From CALJFL01 sp047633055 (lineage in GTDB: Bacteria; Pseudomonadota; Gammaproteobacteria; Pseudomonadales; Halieaceae), in the NCBI GenBank assembly GCA_047633055.1, contig JBLIEI010000002.1, forward strand, positions 1 through 64,000: 64,000 bases of DNA, written 5' to 3'. This document shows, one piece after another, positions 25,169 through 34,732 of the stretch (positions are counted from its first letter, which is position 1; each line of letters starts with the position of its first letter). The notes under the pieces are model-generated. The model made no database searches. It was given only the letters and a program-made list of their open reading frames with translations, and was not told the origin of the DNA. Made by a program: the position numbers and the translations under genes.

Positions 25169-26920
25169 ATGCGCGCTTTGATCGCCTGCCTGCTCTGCTT
25201 GGCCGCCGCCCTGAGCTACGGTCAATCCTTTCCCACAGGCAATAACTCCGACCCATTCCAGACGCTGTCGAATGAGCCCGAATTTTTGCCCGTCGAGGAA
25301 GCCTACAAACTGGCTATTGAACTCGAAACCAATGGCAATATTCGTCTGTACTGGCAAATAGCAGACACCTACTACCTGTATCAGCACCGGTTTACATTTA
25401 CCCTGACGGATGCAAACGGGGCTATAGGCGCCGATGCAACGCTACCCCCTGCCCTGGCTAGAACCGACGAATACTTTGGCGAAGTGCACGTTTACTACCG
25501 CGATGCCGATGTAACCCTGACACCCTCACGCGCCAGCGAACAAATGTACTTGCAGGTAAAATCACAAGGCTGCGCCGATGCAGGTCTGTGTTATCCGCCT
25601 CGCACGCAAAATTTTATGCTGGATTTTGACAGCGGGACAACCACTGAAACAGTCCAGACCCTCACCCCGGCAGCCAGCCCGGCAAAGGCGGCCCCACCCA
25701 CGTCCATCGCAACCTTACTGTATATGCTAGCGCTCGCATTCGCTGGCGGAATAATTCTCAACCTGATGCCCTGCGTGTTCCCGATTCTGTCGCTGAAAGT
25801 GCTGAGCTTTGCTCGTAGTGAAGATCATGACAGACATATTCATGGCTGGTTCTATGCGGTCGGCGTAGTCAGCAGCTTCGTGGCTGTGGCCGCAGTGTTG
25901 ATAGGACTGCAACAGGCTGGCAGCGCTATCGGCTGGGGCTTCCAACTGCAAACTCCGGGGTTTGTAATCGCTTTAGCCTACCTGTTCGTGGCCATGGGTC
26001 TATCTCTTTCCGGGGTTATTCAATTTGGCGGCCGCCTGATGAATTTAGGCGGTGGACTCGCGGAACAACCCGGTGGAGCGGGAAGTTTCTTTACCGGTGT
26101 GTTGGCCGTTGTAGTGGCCAGTCCTTGTACCGCACCCTTTATGGGAACGGCGCTTGGCTTCGCCGCAACTCAACCGGCAGCCGTCGGCCTATTGGTGTTC
26201 GCTGCGCTTGGAGCAGGCATGGCCGCACCGTTACTGCTGCTGAGCTACAGCACGCTGGCGCGACGACTGATGCCAAAGCCTGGCCAGTGGATGGAAACAC
26301 TGAAGGAACTTCTGGCCTTTCCTTTGTATGCCACGGCCCTGTGGTTGTTGTGGGTTGCAGGGCGCCAGACCGACATTAACACCATGACCGTCGCGCTGGC
26401 AGGAGCGCTTATGCTCGCCCTCGGTCTTTGGCTCTGGGGAGAAGGCACTGTGCGCAAGGGCGTTGCGGTGCTGTGTATTGCCACCGCCATATCGCTGGCC
26501 ACTTGGCGCGGTGCGGGTAGTGAAGATGACCGGCGCTTGGCGACCGGAACCGTTGCCTGGTCAGTGAAAGCCCTCGCTCAGTCGCGCGCTGTTGGCAATC
26601 CGGTATTTGTCGATGTAACCGCTGACTGGTGTCTTACCTGTATCGCCAACGAACAGGCGGTGCTGTTCACCGACGAGATGACGGCCCGGTTTGCAGCAGC
26701 CGGTATCGTCTACATGGTCGCCGACTGGACCAACTACGATCCGGAAATTGCCGCTTTCATCGCCGAACATGGCCGCAGCGGTATACCTCTTTATCTGATG
26801 TATCCCGCTCAAAGCGATTTACCACCTATAATCCTGCCACAAATATTGTCTGACAATGTTGTGATCGCGGCTATTGAGACAGTTGTTGCGAAAAACAAGG
26901 GGATAGCACGCAATTTCTAG
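25169..26920 (+). CDS. dsbD: Thiol:disulfide interchange protein DsbD
   Basis: The 583-residue protein carries electrons from cytoplasmic thioredoxin across the inner membrane to periplasmic disulfide reductases. ATG 25169 follows AAGGATATTTA and starts a signal peptide. The three modules are visible. The N-terminal immunoglobulin-like domain has the pair CADAGLC. Eight or so membrane helices include MPCVFPILSLKV and ASPCTAPFMGTALG. The C-terminal thioredoxin domain has the active site WCLTC. It precedes aroQ, as in pseudomonads. Confidence 0.95.
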   Translation: MRALIACLLCLAAALSYGQSFPTGNNSDPFQTLSNEPEFLPVEEAYKLAIELETNGNIRLYWQIADTYYLYQHRFTFTLTDANGAIGADATLPPALARTDEYFGEVHVYYRDADVTLTPSRASEQMYLQVKSQGCADAGLCYPPRTQNFMLDFDSGTTTETVQTLTPAASPAKAAPPTSIATLLYMLALAFAGGIILNLMPCVFPILSLKVLSFARSEDHDRHIHGWFYAVGVVSSFVAVAAVLIGLQQAGSAIGWGFQLQTPGFVIALAYLFVAMGLSLSGVIQFGGRLMNLGGGLAEQPGGAGSFFTGVLAVVVASPCTAPFMGTALGFAATQPAAVGLLVFAALGAGMAAPLLLLSYSTLARRLMPKPGQWMETLKELLAFPLYATALWLLWVAGRQTDINTMTVALAGALMLALGLWLWGEGTVRKGVAVLCIATAISLATWRGAGSEDDRRLATGTVAWSVKALAQSRAVGNPVFVDVTADWCLTCIANEQAVLFTDEMTARFAAAGIVYMVADWTNYDPEIAAFIAEHGRSGIPLYLMYPAQSDLPPIILPQILSDNVVIAAIETVVAKNKGIARNF

Positions 26921-27018
26921 GGCGTTAGCAGCATTTTCAGCGAGAGTTACAGAACATCCGACTTCTGGTCAATATTAGCTCGTAGTAGCCAACAAAATCT
27001 AAAAACGGGCTAACTTCC

Positions 27019-27038
27019 GCAATTCTGCCGCGAATTGC
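27019..27038. promoter_or_regulatory. Inverted repeat upstream of aroQ
   Basis: GCAATTC and GAATTGC form perfect 7-bp arms around the 6-base spacer TGCCGC in the 213-bp gap between dsbD and aroQ. No T-run follows on either strand, so it is not an obvious terminator. It could be an operator or an RNA hairpin. No convincing promoter was resolved in the rest of the gap. Confidence 0.3.
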
Positions 27039-27133
27039 AGCCAAAATCCCAAAAAATAACAATTGGCTAGACAAACTTCACTTCTTCACCCAAACTGCCT
27101 AAGATATCATAATTTTACAGTGAGCGTCCGCCC

Positions 27134-27577
27134 ATGGCGACCATTCTCGTCCTCCACGGTCCAAACCTGAATTTATTGGGACAACGCGAGCCTGATATTT
27201 ATGGTACCACCACGCTTCACAATATCAATCAGCAGCTGGAACAACTGGCCCAATCCCGAGGCCACCACTTGCTGAACATGCAAAGTAACGCAGAGTATGA
27301 GTTGGTAGAGCGAATTCAGGAAGCCGCCCAGGAGGGTGTCAATTTCATTCTGATCAATCCCGCCGCGTTCACTCACACCAGTGTGGCTATGCGCGACGCG
27401 CTAGCCGCGGTAGCCATTCCCTTCATCGAAATCCACCTGTCTAACGTGCACGCGCGTGAGGACTTTCGCCGTAAGTCTTATTTTTCCGACCTGGCTTGCG
27501 GCGTAATTTGCGGCCTGGGAGCCCAGGGTTACGAGCTTGGATTACAGGCGGCGCTGCACCAATTAGAAACCTCATAA
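27134..27577 (+). CDS. aroQ: 3-dehydroquinate dehydratase, type II
   Basis: The 147-residue enzyme dehydrates 3-dehydroquinate in the shikimate pathway. It opens LVLHGPNLNLLGQREPDIYG, including the catalytic Tyr loop, and has INPAAFTHTSVAMRDAL and the EIHLSNVHAREDFR segment with the catalytic His. It is the first gene of the aroQ-accB-accC-prmA run, an order shared with pseudomonads. Confidence 0.97.
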   Translation: MATILVLHGPNLNLLGQREPDIYGTTTLHNINQQLEQLAQSRGHHLLNMQSNAEYELVERIQEAAQEGVNFILINPAAFTHTSVAMRDALAAVAIPFIEIHLSNVHAREDFRRKSYFSDLACGVICGLGAQGYELGLQAALHQLETS

Positions 27578-27599
27578 TCAACAACTGAGAGAAGTCACT

Positions 27600-28070
27600 A
27601 TGGACATTCGCAAAGTAAAAAAGCTGATCGAATTGCTTGAAGAGTCAAATATTGATGAGATCGAGATCAAGGAAGGCGAAGAATCCGTCCGCATCAGTCG
27701 CAATGGCGGCCAGCAGTTAATGGTTGCCCCCCCTGGCTACGCACCCTATGGAGCGCCAATGCCGATGCCCCCTATGGCTGTGGCTCCCTCACCCGTTGCT
27801 GAGGCTCCGGCACCAACCGCAGCGCCTGTGACCACAGGCCACACGGTCACTTCTCCTATGGTAGGCACCTTCTATGCTTCTGCGTCGCCAACCACGCCTC
27901 CCTTTGTTGCAGTCGGACAGACCGTCAAAGTTGGTGACGTGTTATGCATCGTCGAGGCGATGAAAATGATGAATCAGATCGAAGCCGACAAGGCGGGCAC
28001 GGTAGAGGCCATTTTAGCTGAGAACGGCGAGCCGGTTGAATTCGACCAACCGCTGGTATCCATCGTTTAA
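27600..28070 (+). CDS. accB: Biotin carboxyl carrier protein of acetyl-CoA carboxylase
   Basis: The 156-residue subunit carries biotin between the carboxylase and transferase sites in fatty-acid synthesis. A helical N-terminus (DIRKVKKLIELLEESNIDE) and a Pro/Ala-rich flexible linker (about residues 45-82) lead to the biotinyl domain, with the biotin lysine in VEAMKMMNQ and the thumb region GTFYASASP. It is followed after 38 bp by accC. Confidence 0.97.
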   Translation: MDIRKVKKLIELLEESNIDEIEIKEGEESVRISRNGGQQLMVAPPGYAPYGAPMPMPPMAVAPSPVAEAPAPTAAPVTTGHTVTSPMVGTFYASASPTTPPFVAVGQTVKVGDVLCIVEAMKMMNQIEADKAGTVEAILAENGEPVEFDQPLVSIV

Positions 28071-28108
28071 GCCACGTCTCACAAATACCGCAAGTAGAGG
28101 AAAATGCC

Positions 28109-29461
28109 ATGCCCATGTTAGAAAAGGTGCTGATCGCCAATCGAGGCGAAATCGCCCTGCGAATATTACGGGCCTGCAAGGAATTGGGTATAGGCACGGT
28201 TGCAGTGCACTCCACCGCAGATCACGGCCTAATGCACGTGAGATTGGCTGATGAGTCAGTGTGCATAGGACCGGCGCCATCAACGGAAAGTTACCTCAAT
28301 GTTCCCGCGATTATTAGCGCGGCCGAAATTACCAACGCCAGCGCTATTCACCCTGGCTATGGCTTTTTGGCTGAGAATGCAGACTTCGCCGATCAGGTTG
28401 AGAAAAGCGGTTTCGTTTTTATTGGTCCTACCGCCGACACCATCCGCTTGATGGGCGACAAGGTTTCTGCCATCGAGGCAATGAAGCAATCTGGCGTACC
28501 GACAGTACCAGGTTCCGACGGCGCACTCACCGACGACGCTGAGCGCACCCTCGAAGTTGCGCGCAGGATCGGCTTTCCGGTGATCGTAAAAGCCGCTGCG
28601 GGCGGTGGCGGGCGCGGCATGCGGGTCGTACACAATGAAGCAGCACTCATCAACTCGGTGCAGGTTACCCAGGCCGAAGCTGCCGCCGCTTTTGGTTCGG
28701 ATGTGGTGTATCTGGAAAAATTCCTGCAAAAACCCCGTCACGTTGAAGTTCAAGTGCTCGCCGATGGCCAGGGTAACGCTATCCATCTCGGCGATCGGGA
28801 CTGCTCGCTGCAAAGACGCCATCAGAAAGTGTTGGAAGAAGCCCCTGCCCCGGATATTGGGGACGATCTGCGCCAGCAGGTTGCCGAGGCCTGCGTCAAC
28901 GCTTGTGTCGAGATTGGCTATCGCGGCGCCGGAACGTTTGAGTTCTTGTATGAAGACGGTGGCTTTTATTTTATTGAGATGAACACACGGGTACAGGTCG
29001 AGCACCCGGTGACTGAGATGATAACCGGTATCGACATCGTTAGAGAGCAGCTGCTCATTGCCAGTGGCTTTCCGCTATCGCTCAAACAGGAAGATGTTCG
29101 TTTCCGTGGCCACTCCTTTGAATGCCGTATCAATGCTGAGGATCCGAAGAATTTCCTGCCCTCTCCAGGCAAAGTTACCACCTTTCACGCACCTGGCGGC
29201 CCGGGAATTAGGGTCGACTCGCATCTCTATGATGGTTATACCGTGCCCCCTTTCTACGATTCGTTAATCGCCAAGATTATTAGCTTCGGCGAGACCCGCG
29301 AGGTGGCACTTGCTCGCATGCGGCAGGCATTGGACGAACTGGTGATTGAGGGTATCCGCACCAATACCCCGCTGCACCAGGACCTGGTCCGCGACCCCTC
29401 ATTTCAGGCCGGTGGTGTAAGCATCCACTACTTGGAAAGCAAGCTGGAAGACTCTCGGTAA
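28109..29461 (+). CDS. accC: Acetyl-CoA carboxylase, biotin carboxylase subunit
   Basis: The 450-residue ATP-grasp enzyme carboxylates AccB biotin. It opens EKVLIANRGEIALRILRACK and carries the Gly-rich ATP loop AAAGGGGRGMR, plus EKFLQKPRHVEVQVL, RDCSLQRRHQKV and IEMNTRVQVEHPVTE with the catalytic Glu/Arg residues. The length is normal. It is translated after accB and 9 bp before prmA. Confidence 0.97.
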   Translation: MPMLEKVLIANRGEIALRILRACKELGIGTVAVHSTADHGLMHVRLADESVCIGPAPSTESYLNVPAIISAAEITNASAIHPGYGFLAENADFADQVEKSGFVFIGPTADTIRLMGDKVSAIEAMKQSGVPTVPGSDGALTDDAERTLEVARRIGFPVIVKAAAGGGGRGMRVVHNEAALINSVQVTQAEAAAAFGSDVVYLEKFLQKPRHVEVQVLADGQGNAIHLGDRDCSLQRRHQKVLEEAPAPDIGDDLRQQVAEACVNACVEIGYRGAGTFEFLYEDGGFYFIEMNTRVQVEHPVTEMITGIDIVREQLLIASGFPLSLKQEDVRFRGHSFECRINAEDPKNFLPSPGKVTTFHAPGGPGIRVDSHLYDGYTVPPFYDSLIAKIISFGETREVALARMRQALDELVIEGIRTNTPLHQDLVRDPSFQAGGVSIHYLESKLEDSR

Positions 29462-29470
29462 CCTCTCCCA

Positions 29471-30367
29471 ATGACCTGGCTGCAACTACGACTGGATACT
29501 GATTCCGCCGCTGTGGAATCATTGGAAGACCTGATGCTTGCCACCGGGGCCGTTTCGGTCACGCTGGAAGACAATGCAGACGACCCGGTGCTCGAACCGG
29601 GAGTCGGCGAAACACCTCTGTGGCGACATACCCGGCTCACTGGCCTATATAGCGCCGATGCCGATATGCAGGCGGTACTCAGTCAGTTTCCATCCGAGCA
29701 ACTGGTCGCAGGTAATCAGCGGGTAGAGATCCTGGAAGACAAAGACTGGGAGCGGGAGTGGATGCTGCACTACCGACCGATGCAATTCGGCCAGCGTCTT
29801 TGGGTCTGTCCAAGCTGGCTGGAGCCACCCGAGCCCGATGCTATCAACCTACTTCTGGACCCCGGACTGGCCTTTGGTACTGGTACTCACCCGACCACTG
29901 CCCTGTGTCTCACAGCGCTGGAAGGCCTGGCCTTACAGGACTCGGTGATAGTCGACTATGGTTGCGGCTCAGGCATTCTAGCTGTTGCAGGGTGCAAGCT
30001 GGGCGCACGGGAAGTATTGGGCGTGGATAACGATCCCCAGGCTCTCGCTGCCACTATCGAAAACGCCAGGCGAAATAATATGCCCGACAATGCTATCACC
30101 GTTGCCCTGCCAGGGGCATACGATCAAACTTACTGGTCACAACGCGCCGATCTGGTTGTTGCCAATATCCTGGCCGGACCGCTGATCGAATTGTCGGAGA
30201 CCTTGCTCGACCTGCTAAAACCCGAAGGTACCTTGCTGCTGTCAGGGTTGCTGGCCAATCAGGCCGAAGCGATTAGCGAGCACTACCGAACCACGGTGCC
30301 GATCATCGTTACCGGCGTCGATCAAGGCTGGGTTTGCCTTTCCGGCATACGACCTGCACAGGAATAA
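29471..30367 (+). CDS. prmA: Ribosomal protein L11 methyltransferase
   Basis: The 298-residue SAM-dependent enzyme methylates ribosomal protein L11. An N-terminal L11-recognition domain with WEREWMLHYRPMQFG is followed by the methyltransferase core: DPGLAFGTGTHPTTALCL, VIVDYGCGSGILAVAG (SAM motif I) and VVANILAGPL. It ends the aroQ-acc transcription unit; a terminator hairpin follows at 30397. Confidence 0.97.
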   Translation: MTWLQLRLDTDSAAVESLEDLMLATGAVSVTLEDNADDPVLEPGVGETPLWRHTRLTGLYSADADMQAVLSQFPSEQLVAGNQRVEILEDKDWEREWMLHYRPMQFGQRLWVCPSWLEPPEPDAINLLLDPGLAFGTGTHPTTALCLTALEGLALQDSVIVDYGCGSGILAVAGCKLGAREVLGVDNDPQALAATIENARRNNMPDNAITVALPGAYDQTYWSQRADLVVANILAGPLIELSETLLDLLKPEGTLLLSGLLANQAEAISEHYRTTVPIIVTGVDQGWVCLSGIRPAQE

Positions 30368-30396
30368 CCAACAGGCGGACTGAGTTAATCGATCAG

Positions 30397-30417
30397 CGTC
30401 AGAATTGACGGTTTTTT
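30397..30417 (+). terminator. Rho-independent terminator after prmA
   Basis: CGTCA-GAAT-TGACG forms a perfect 5-bp stem with a tetraloop, followed by G and six Ts. It lies 30 bp after the prmA stop and before the promoter of dusB-fis, so it plausibly ends the aroQ-accBC-prmA transcript. The stem is short, hence only moderate confidence. Confidence 0.6.
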
Positions 30418-30430
30418 ATCCAATATTTCT

Positions 30431-30458
30431 TTTACCACGCACAGCGGTCGAGTATCAT
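30431..30458 (+). promoter_or_regulatory. Promoter of the dusB-fis operon
   Basis: TTTACC (30431-30436) and TATCAT (30453-30458) are 16 bp apart and are followed by the GC-rich discriminator AGCGCCC. GC-rich discriminators are typical of the growth-rate and stringently controlled dusB-fis promoters known in enterobacteria. Just downstream, CGCCC (30461-30465) can pair with GGGCG (30475-30479), followed by a short T-run, so early attenuation is possible. Confidence 0.5.
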
Positions 30459-30498
30459 AGCGCCCTCGTTTTTGGGGCGGTTTTACCAACATCTTATA

Positions 30499-31485
30499 AT
30501 GCTAAAGATCGGACCTTACACCTTACAAAATCTCGTCGCGCTAGCCCCGATGGCCGGTGTGACAGATTTACCATTTCGTCGCCTTTGCGCTGAGCAGGGT
30601 GCCGGGCTCGTGGTGTCTGAAATGATCAGCAGCAAGCCTGAGTTACGCGATTCGCGCAAGACCCTGCTACGCAGCCAGCACGACCACGAAGCGGAACCGC
30701 GCTCGATTCAAATCGCCGGCAATGACCCCCTGCAAATGGCACAGGCCGCCCTCTATAACGTATCTCAAGGCGCCCAGATCATTGACATCAATATGGGCTG
30801 CCCGGCGAAAAAAGTTTGCAGAAAAGCCGCGGGATCTGCGCTGCTGGCAGACGAATCATTGGTAGCCAGCATATTATCTACAGTGGTTGCTGCGGTCGAT
30901 GTCCCGGTTACCCTGAAAATCCGTACCGGCAGTGCCCCAGACACTCGCAACGGCGTGACCATCGCCCGTATCGCGCAGGATGCGGGTATCGCCGCCCTGG
31001 CGGTTCACGGCCGAACCAGAGCTTGCGCCTTTAAGGGGGCCGTAGAATACGACACCATCGCTGATATTGTTGCCGCCATCGAAATTCCCGTATTTGCCAA
31101 CGGTGATATAGACAGTCCGGAGAAAGCGTTAGCGGTGCTTGCACACACTGGCGCCGCTGGCGTAATGATTGGCAGAGCGGCCCAGGGTCAACCTTGGTTG
31201 TGCGGCCAGATTGCGACCTACCTCGCAAGCGGCAAGACGCCAGCGGCGCCTGATTTTTGCCAACAACTCCGCATTATTGAAAGACACCTGCGGGCACTGC
31301 ACGTGTTCTACGGTGAATTTATGGGTGTACGTATCGCTCGCAAGCACATCGGCTGGTATCTGCAGCGGCACCCGGGGCTCGCCACTGTGCGAAAAACCTT
31401 CAATGCCCTGGAATCCTCAGCGGACCAGCTAAAACTCATAACTCAACTATCCCATACTCAATTTGAAGAGGCAGTAGCAGCATGA
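30499..31485 (+). CDS. dusB: tRNA-dihydrouridine synthase B
   Basis: The 328-residue FMN enzyme reduces uridine in the tRNA D-loop. It has LAPMAGVTDLPFRRLC near the N-terminus, DINMGCPAKKVCRKAAGSALL with the catalytic Cys, and VHGRTRACAFKGAVEY. ATG 30499 is chosen since the family starts close to the IGPYTLQN strand; an in-frame ATG at 30472 would add nine residues inside the predicted leader. It is coupled to fis by an ATGA overlap at 31482-31485. Confidence 0.96.
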   Translation: MLKIGPYTLQNLVALAPMAGVTDLPFRRLCAEQGAGLVVSEMISSKPELRDSRKTLLRSQHDHEAEPRSIQIAGNDPLQMAQAALYNVSQGAQIIDINMGCPAKKVCRKAAGSALLADESLVASILSTVVAAVDVPVTLKIRTGSAPDTRNGVTIARIAQDAGIAALAVHGRTRACAFKGAVEYDTIADIVAAIEIPVFANGDIDSPEKALAVLAHTGAAGVMIGRAAQGQPWLCGQIATYLASGKTPAAPDFCQQLRIIERHLRALHVFYGEFMGVRIARKHIGWYLQRHPGLATVRKTFNALESSADQLKLITQLSHTQFEEAVAA

Positions 31486-31814
31486 CAAGGGCTGAACCCT
31501 TACCACCCCAAGTGGCCAGCAACGACGACAGCAATTTTGACAACAAAGATCAAGTCACCGAACATCCTAGCCACTTGCGCGATGCAGTTACTACCGCGGT
31601 GCGTAATTACCTGCAGGAATTAGACGGTCAAATGACGACTGATTTTTACCAAATGGTGTTGGCTGAGATCGAAGCGCCCCTGCTGACTGAAATAATGACG
31701 CACACCCGCAATAACCAGACCAAAGCTTCCATTATGCTGGGCCTCAATCGAGGCACACTGCGTAAAAAACTAAAGCAGTACGATATTATTTCCAGTAATA
31801 ATGGCGAGGAATAG
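31482..31814 (+). CDS. fis: DNA-binding protein Fis
   Basis: The 110-residue nucleoid protein bends DNA and activates rRNA promoters during fast growth. The C-terminal helix-turn-helix is clear: NQTKASIMLGLNRGTLRKKL. The preceding helices (VRNYLQELDG, LAEIEAPLLTEIMTHT) form the dimer core. It overlaps dusB by 4 bp, the usual dusB-fis operon, and purH begins 9 bp later. Confidence 0.96.
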   Translation: MTRAEPLPPQVASNDDSNFDNKDQVTEHPSHLRDAVTTAVRNYLQELDGQMTTDFYQMVLAEIEAPLLTEIMTHTRNNQTKASIMLGLNRGTLRKKLKQYDIISSNNGEE

Positions 31815-31823
31815 ACCGTCACC

Positions 31824-33398
31824 ATGAGCGACATTGACCTAACTACCGTTAAACGCGCGCTGATTAGCGTTTCTGACAAATCAGGTATTGTTGAGTTTGC
31901 CAGCGCACTGCGCGACGCCGGCGTTGAGCTGCTTTCTACCGGCGGCACCTACCGACTACTGCAGGAAAATGGGCTGCAGGTTACCGAGGTATCAGAGCAC
32001 ACCGGCTTCCCTGAGATGATGGACGGCCGCGTTAAAACACTTCACCCCAAAATACACGGCGGCATCCTGGCCCGGCGCGGGCAAGACGATGCCGTTATGG
32101 CTGAACAGGGTATCGATGCCATCGACATGGTTGTGGTCAACCTGTACCCCTTTGAGGCCACTGTCGCCAAGCCGGGTTGCAGCCTGGAAGACGCTATTGA
32201 GAATATCGACATCGGCGGACCCACAATGGTCAGAGCCGCAGCCAAGAATCATCGTTTCGTCAGTATCGTGGTCGACGTAGATGACTACGCTGCAATCACT
32301 GCTGAGATGCAAGCCAATAGCGGCGCCACCAGATTGCAGACCCGATTCGACTTGGCCGTTAAAGCCTACGAGCACACTGCTGCCTACGATGGCGCCATTG
32401 CCAACCACTTTGGCCGGCTGGTAAACCCTGGTTCAGAAAATTTTCCGCGCACCTTCAATACCCAGTTCTTTAAAACGCAGGAAATGCGCTACGGGGAAAA
32501 CCCCCATCAGCGCGCCGCGTTCTATAAAGAGGCCAACCCCAGCGAAGCGGGCATTTCTACCGCGAGCCAGTTGCAGGGCAAAGAGCTGTCTTACAACAAC
32601 GTCGCGGACACCGACGCCGCTCTGGAATGCGTCAAAAACTTTGAGCAACCCGCCTGCGTAATCGTCAAGCACGCCAACCCTTGTGGCGTTGCCGTCGCCG
32701 AAAACATCAGCAAGGCCTATGACCTGGCCTTTGCCACCGATCCGGAGTCGGCGTTTGGAGGCATTATTGCCTTTAACCGGGAACTGGACGCTGACACCGC
32801 CGCCACAATTTGCGAACGTCAGTTTGTTGAGGTCATCATTGCTCCTGCCGTTAGTATAGAAGCAGCCGCGGTTATTGCGGCTAAGAAAAATGTACGCCTG
32901 TTAAGTTGTGGCCAATGGACAACTTCCGGCCCTGCACTGGATTACAAGCGCGTTAACGGGGGTCTGCTGGTGCAGGATCGTGACCTTGGCATGGTGGTCA
33001 AGGCTGATCTGACCGTAGTCAGCAAGCTGCAACCTACCGAGCAGCAGTGGGTAGATCTGTTGTTTGCCTGGAAAGTCGCCAAATTTGTCAAGTCCAATGC
33101 TATCGTCTACGCCAAGCAGGGGCAGACCGTAGGCGTGGGTGCCGGCCAGATGAGCCGAATCAATTCTGCCCGCATTGCCGCTATTAAGGCTGAGCACGCG
33201 GGACTGCAAGTACGTGGATCAGTAATGGCTTCCGATGCATTCTTCCCGTTCCGCGATGGCATGGACAGTGCCGGCGAGTCGGGCATTGCTGCAGTCATTC
33301 AGCCCGGCGGCTCAATTCGCGACGAGGAAGTCATTGCCGCCGCTGACGAGCACAACATGGCTATGGTATTCACCGGTATGCGTCACTTCCGCCACTGA
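31824..33398 (+). CDS. purH: Bifunctional AICAR transformylase / IMP cyclohydrolase
   Basis: The 524-residue enzyme performs the last two steps of IMP synthesis. The N-terminal cyclohydrolase (MGS-like) domain shows RALISVSDKSGIVEFA, STGGTYRLL and DGRVKTLHPKIHGGIL. The C-terminal transformylase has the KH pair in CVIVKHANPCGVA and GAGQMSRINSARIA. It sits between fis and purD, the order shared with pseudomonads. Confidence 0.97.
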   Translation: MSDIDLTTVKRALISVSDKSGIVEFASALRDAGVELLSTGGTYRLLQENGLQVTEVSEHTGFPEMMDGRVKTLHPKIHGGILARRGQDDAVMAEQGIDAIDMVVVNLYPFEATVAKPGCSLEDAIENIDIGGPTMVRAAAKNHRFVSIVVDVDDYAAITAEMQANSGATRLQTRFDLAVKAYEHTAAYDGAIANHFGRLVNPGSENFPRTFNTQFFKTQEMRYGENPHQRAAFYKEANPSEAGISTASQLQGKELSYNNVADTDAALECVKNFEQPACVIVKHANPCGVAVAENISKAYDLAFATDPESAFGGIIAFNRELDADTAATICERQFVEVIIAPAVSIEAAAVIAAKKNVRLLSCGQWTTSGPALDYKRVNGGLLVQDRDLGMVVKADLTVVSKLQPTEQQWVDLLFAWKVAKFVKSNAIVYAKQGQTVGVGAGQMSRINSARIAAIKAEHAGLQVRGSVMASDAFFPFRDGMDSAGESGIAAVIQPGGSIRDEEVIAAADEHNMAMVFTGMRHFRH

Positions 33399-33420
33399 AA
33401 CAGCGAGCGTCATTAAGACT

Positions 33421-34713
33421 ATGAATGTTTTAATTATTGGTGGCGGTGGCCGTGAACACGCTTTAGCGTGGAAAGCGGCACAATCGCCTATCGCACAAAC
33501 CATTTTCGTAGCCCCCGGTAATGCGGGCACTGCTGGCGAAGACGGCGTAAAAAATGTTGCTATGGACGTTATGGATTTTGAAGGCCTGGCGGATTTCGCA
33601 GTGGGCAACAATGTAGGTCTGACTATCGTCGGACCCGAGGCCCCTTTGGTCGATGGCATAGTCAATTATTTCGAGGCTAGACAATTGCGCTGCTTTGGAC
33701 CTCGTGAGGGCGCCGCCCAACTGGAGGGTTCAAAAGCGTTTACCAAAGACTTTCTGGCACGGCACAACATTCCCAGTGGCGCCTATGGCACGTTCACCGA
33801 AGTGGAACCAGCGCTAGAGTATTTACGAGCAAAGGGCGCCCCGATTGTCGTTAAGGCAGACGGACTGGCAGCGGGCAAAGGCGTTATCGTCGCTGAGACC
33901 TTAGAGCAGGCCGAGAACGCGATAGTAGATATGCTCTCAGGTAATGCGTTTGGCGAGGCCGGCTGCCGGGTTGTCATCGAGGAATTTCTCGAGGGTGAGG
34001 AAGCCAGTTTTATCGTGCTGGTCGACGGCGAGCATGTACTGCCGATGGCCACTAGCCAGGACCATAAGCGGATTGGCGAGGGCGATACCGGACTCAATAC
34101 TGGCGGCATGGGCGCCTATTCACCCGCACCCGTTGTCACCTCTGACGTTTACCAACGCATTATGCGCGAAGTCATTGGGCCCACTGTGCGCGGCATGGCA
34201 GCCGAGGGCAATGCCTATACCGGCTTTCTGTATGCTGGCCTGATGATCAGCCCGGAGGGTGCGCCCCGCGTCATCGAATACAACTGCCGTTTGGGCGACC
34301 CGGAAACACAACCTATATTAATGCGCCTGCAGTCTGACCTGGTCAGTCTCTGTAACGACGCCTTGGATGGCGTGCTGGACACAGTCGGCATCCAATGGGA
34401 TAAGCGCTGCGCAATTGGCGTCGTTCTGGCCGCGGGGGGTTACCCCGGAGACTACCGCAAGGGCGTGGTTATATCGGGCTTGGACGCCGCGCAGTCTGAA
34501 AATATCAAGGTGTTCCATGCCGGTACCGCATTTGAAGACGATAGAATTGTTACCAATGGCGGCCGGGTTCTGTGTGTCACTGCGCTCGGCGACGACATTG
34601 CCACCGCGCAAAAAGCCAGTTATGCGGCCGCCGCCGCCATAAGCTGGGAAGGGATGACGCTGCGCCGCGATATTGGCTGGCGGGCGATAGCCCGTTATAG
34701 TCAGCAAGACTAA
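33421..34713 (+). CDS. purD: Phosphoribosylamine-glycine ligase
   Basis: The 430-residue ATP-grasp enzyme makes GAR in purine synthesis. ATG 33421 gives the family N-terminus MNVLIIGGGGREHALAWK. Further landmarks are VGPEAPLVDGIVNYFE, VVKADGLAAGKGVIVA, SQDHKRIGEGDTGLNTGG and EYNCRLGDPETQ. The open frame extends upstream into purH, but that part is shadow sequence. The coq7 start follows within 20 bp. Confidence 0.97.
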   Translation: MNVLIIGGGGREHALAWKAAQSPIAQTIFVAPGNAGTAGEDGVKNVAMDVMDFEGLADFAVGNNVGLTIVGPEAPLVDGIVNYFEARQLRCFGPREGAAQLEGSKAFTKDFLARHNIPSGAYGTFTEVEPALEYLRAKGAPIVVKADGLAAGKGVIVAETLEQAENAIVDMLSGNAFGEAGCRVVIEEFLEGEEASFIVLVDGEHVLPMATSQDHKRIGEGDTGLNTGGMGAYSPAPVVTSDVYQRIMREVIGPTVRGMAAEGNAYTGFLYAGLMISPEGAPRVIEYNCRLGDPETQPILMRLQSDLVSLCNDALDGVLDTVGIQWDKRCAIGVVLAAGGYPGDYRKGVVISGLDAAQSENIKVFHAGTAFEDDRIVTNGGRVLCVTALGDDIATAQKASYAAAAAISWEGMTLRRDIGWRAIARYSQQD

Positions 34714-34732
34714 AAACTTGCTGGAGCATATT

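Noticed and set aside
28280..29005. A 241-codon open frame on the minus strand opposite accC
   Set aside because: It is antisense to a fully conserved biotin carboxylase and shows no family features.
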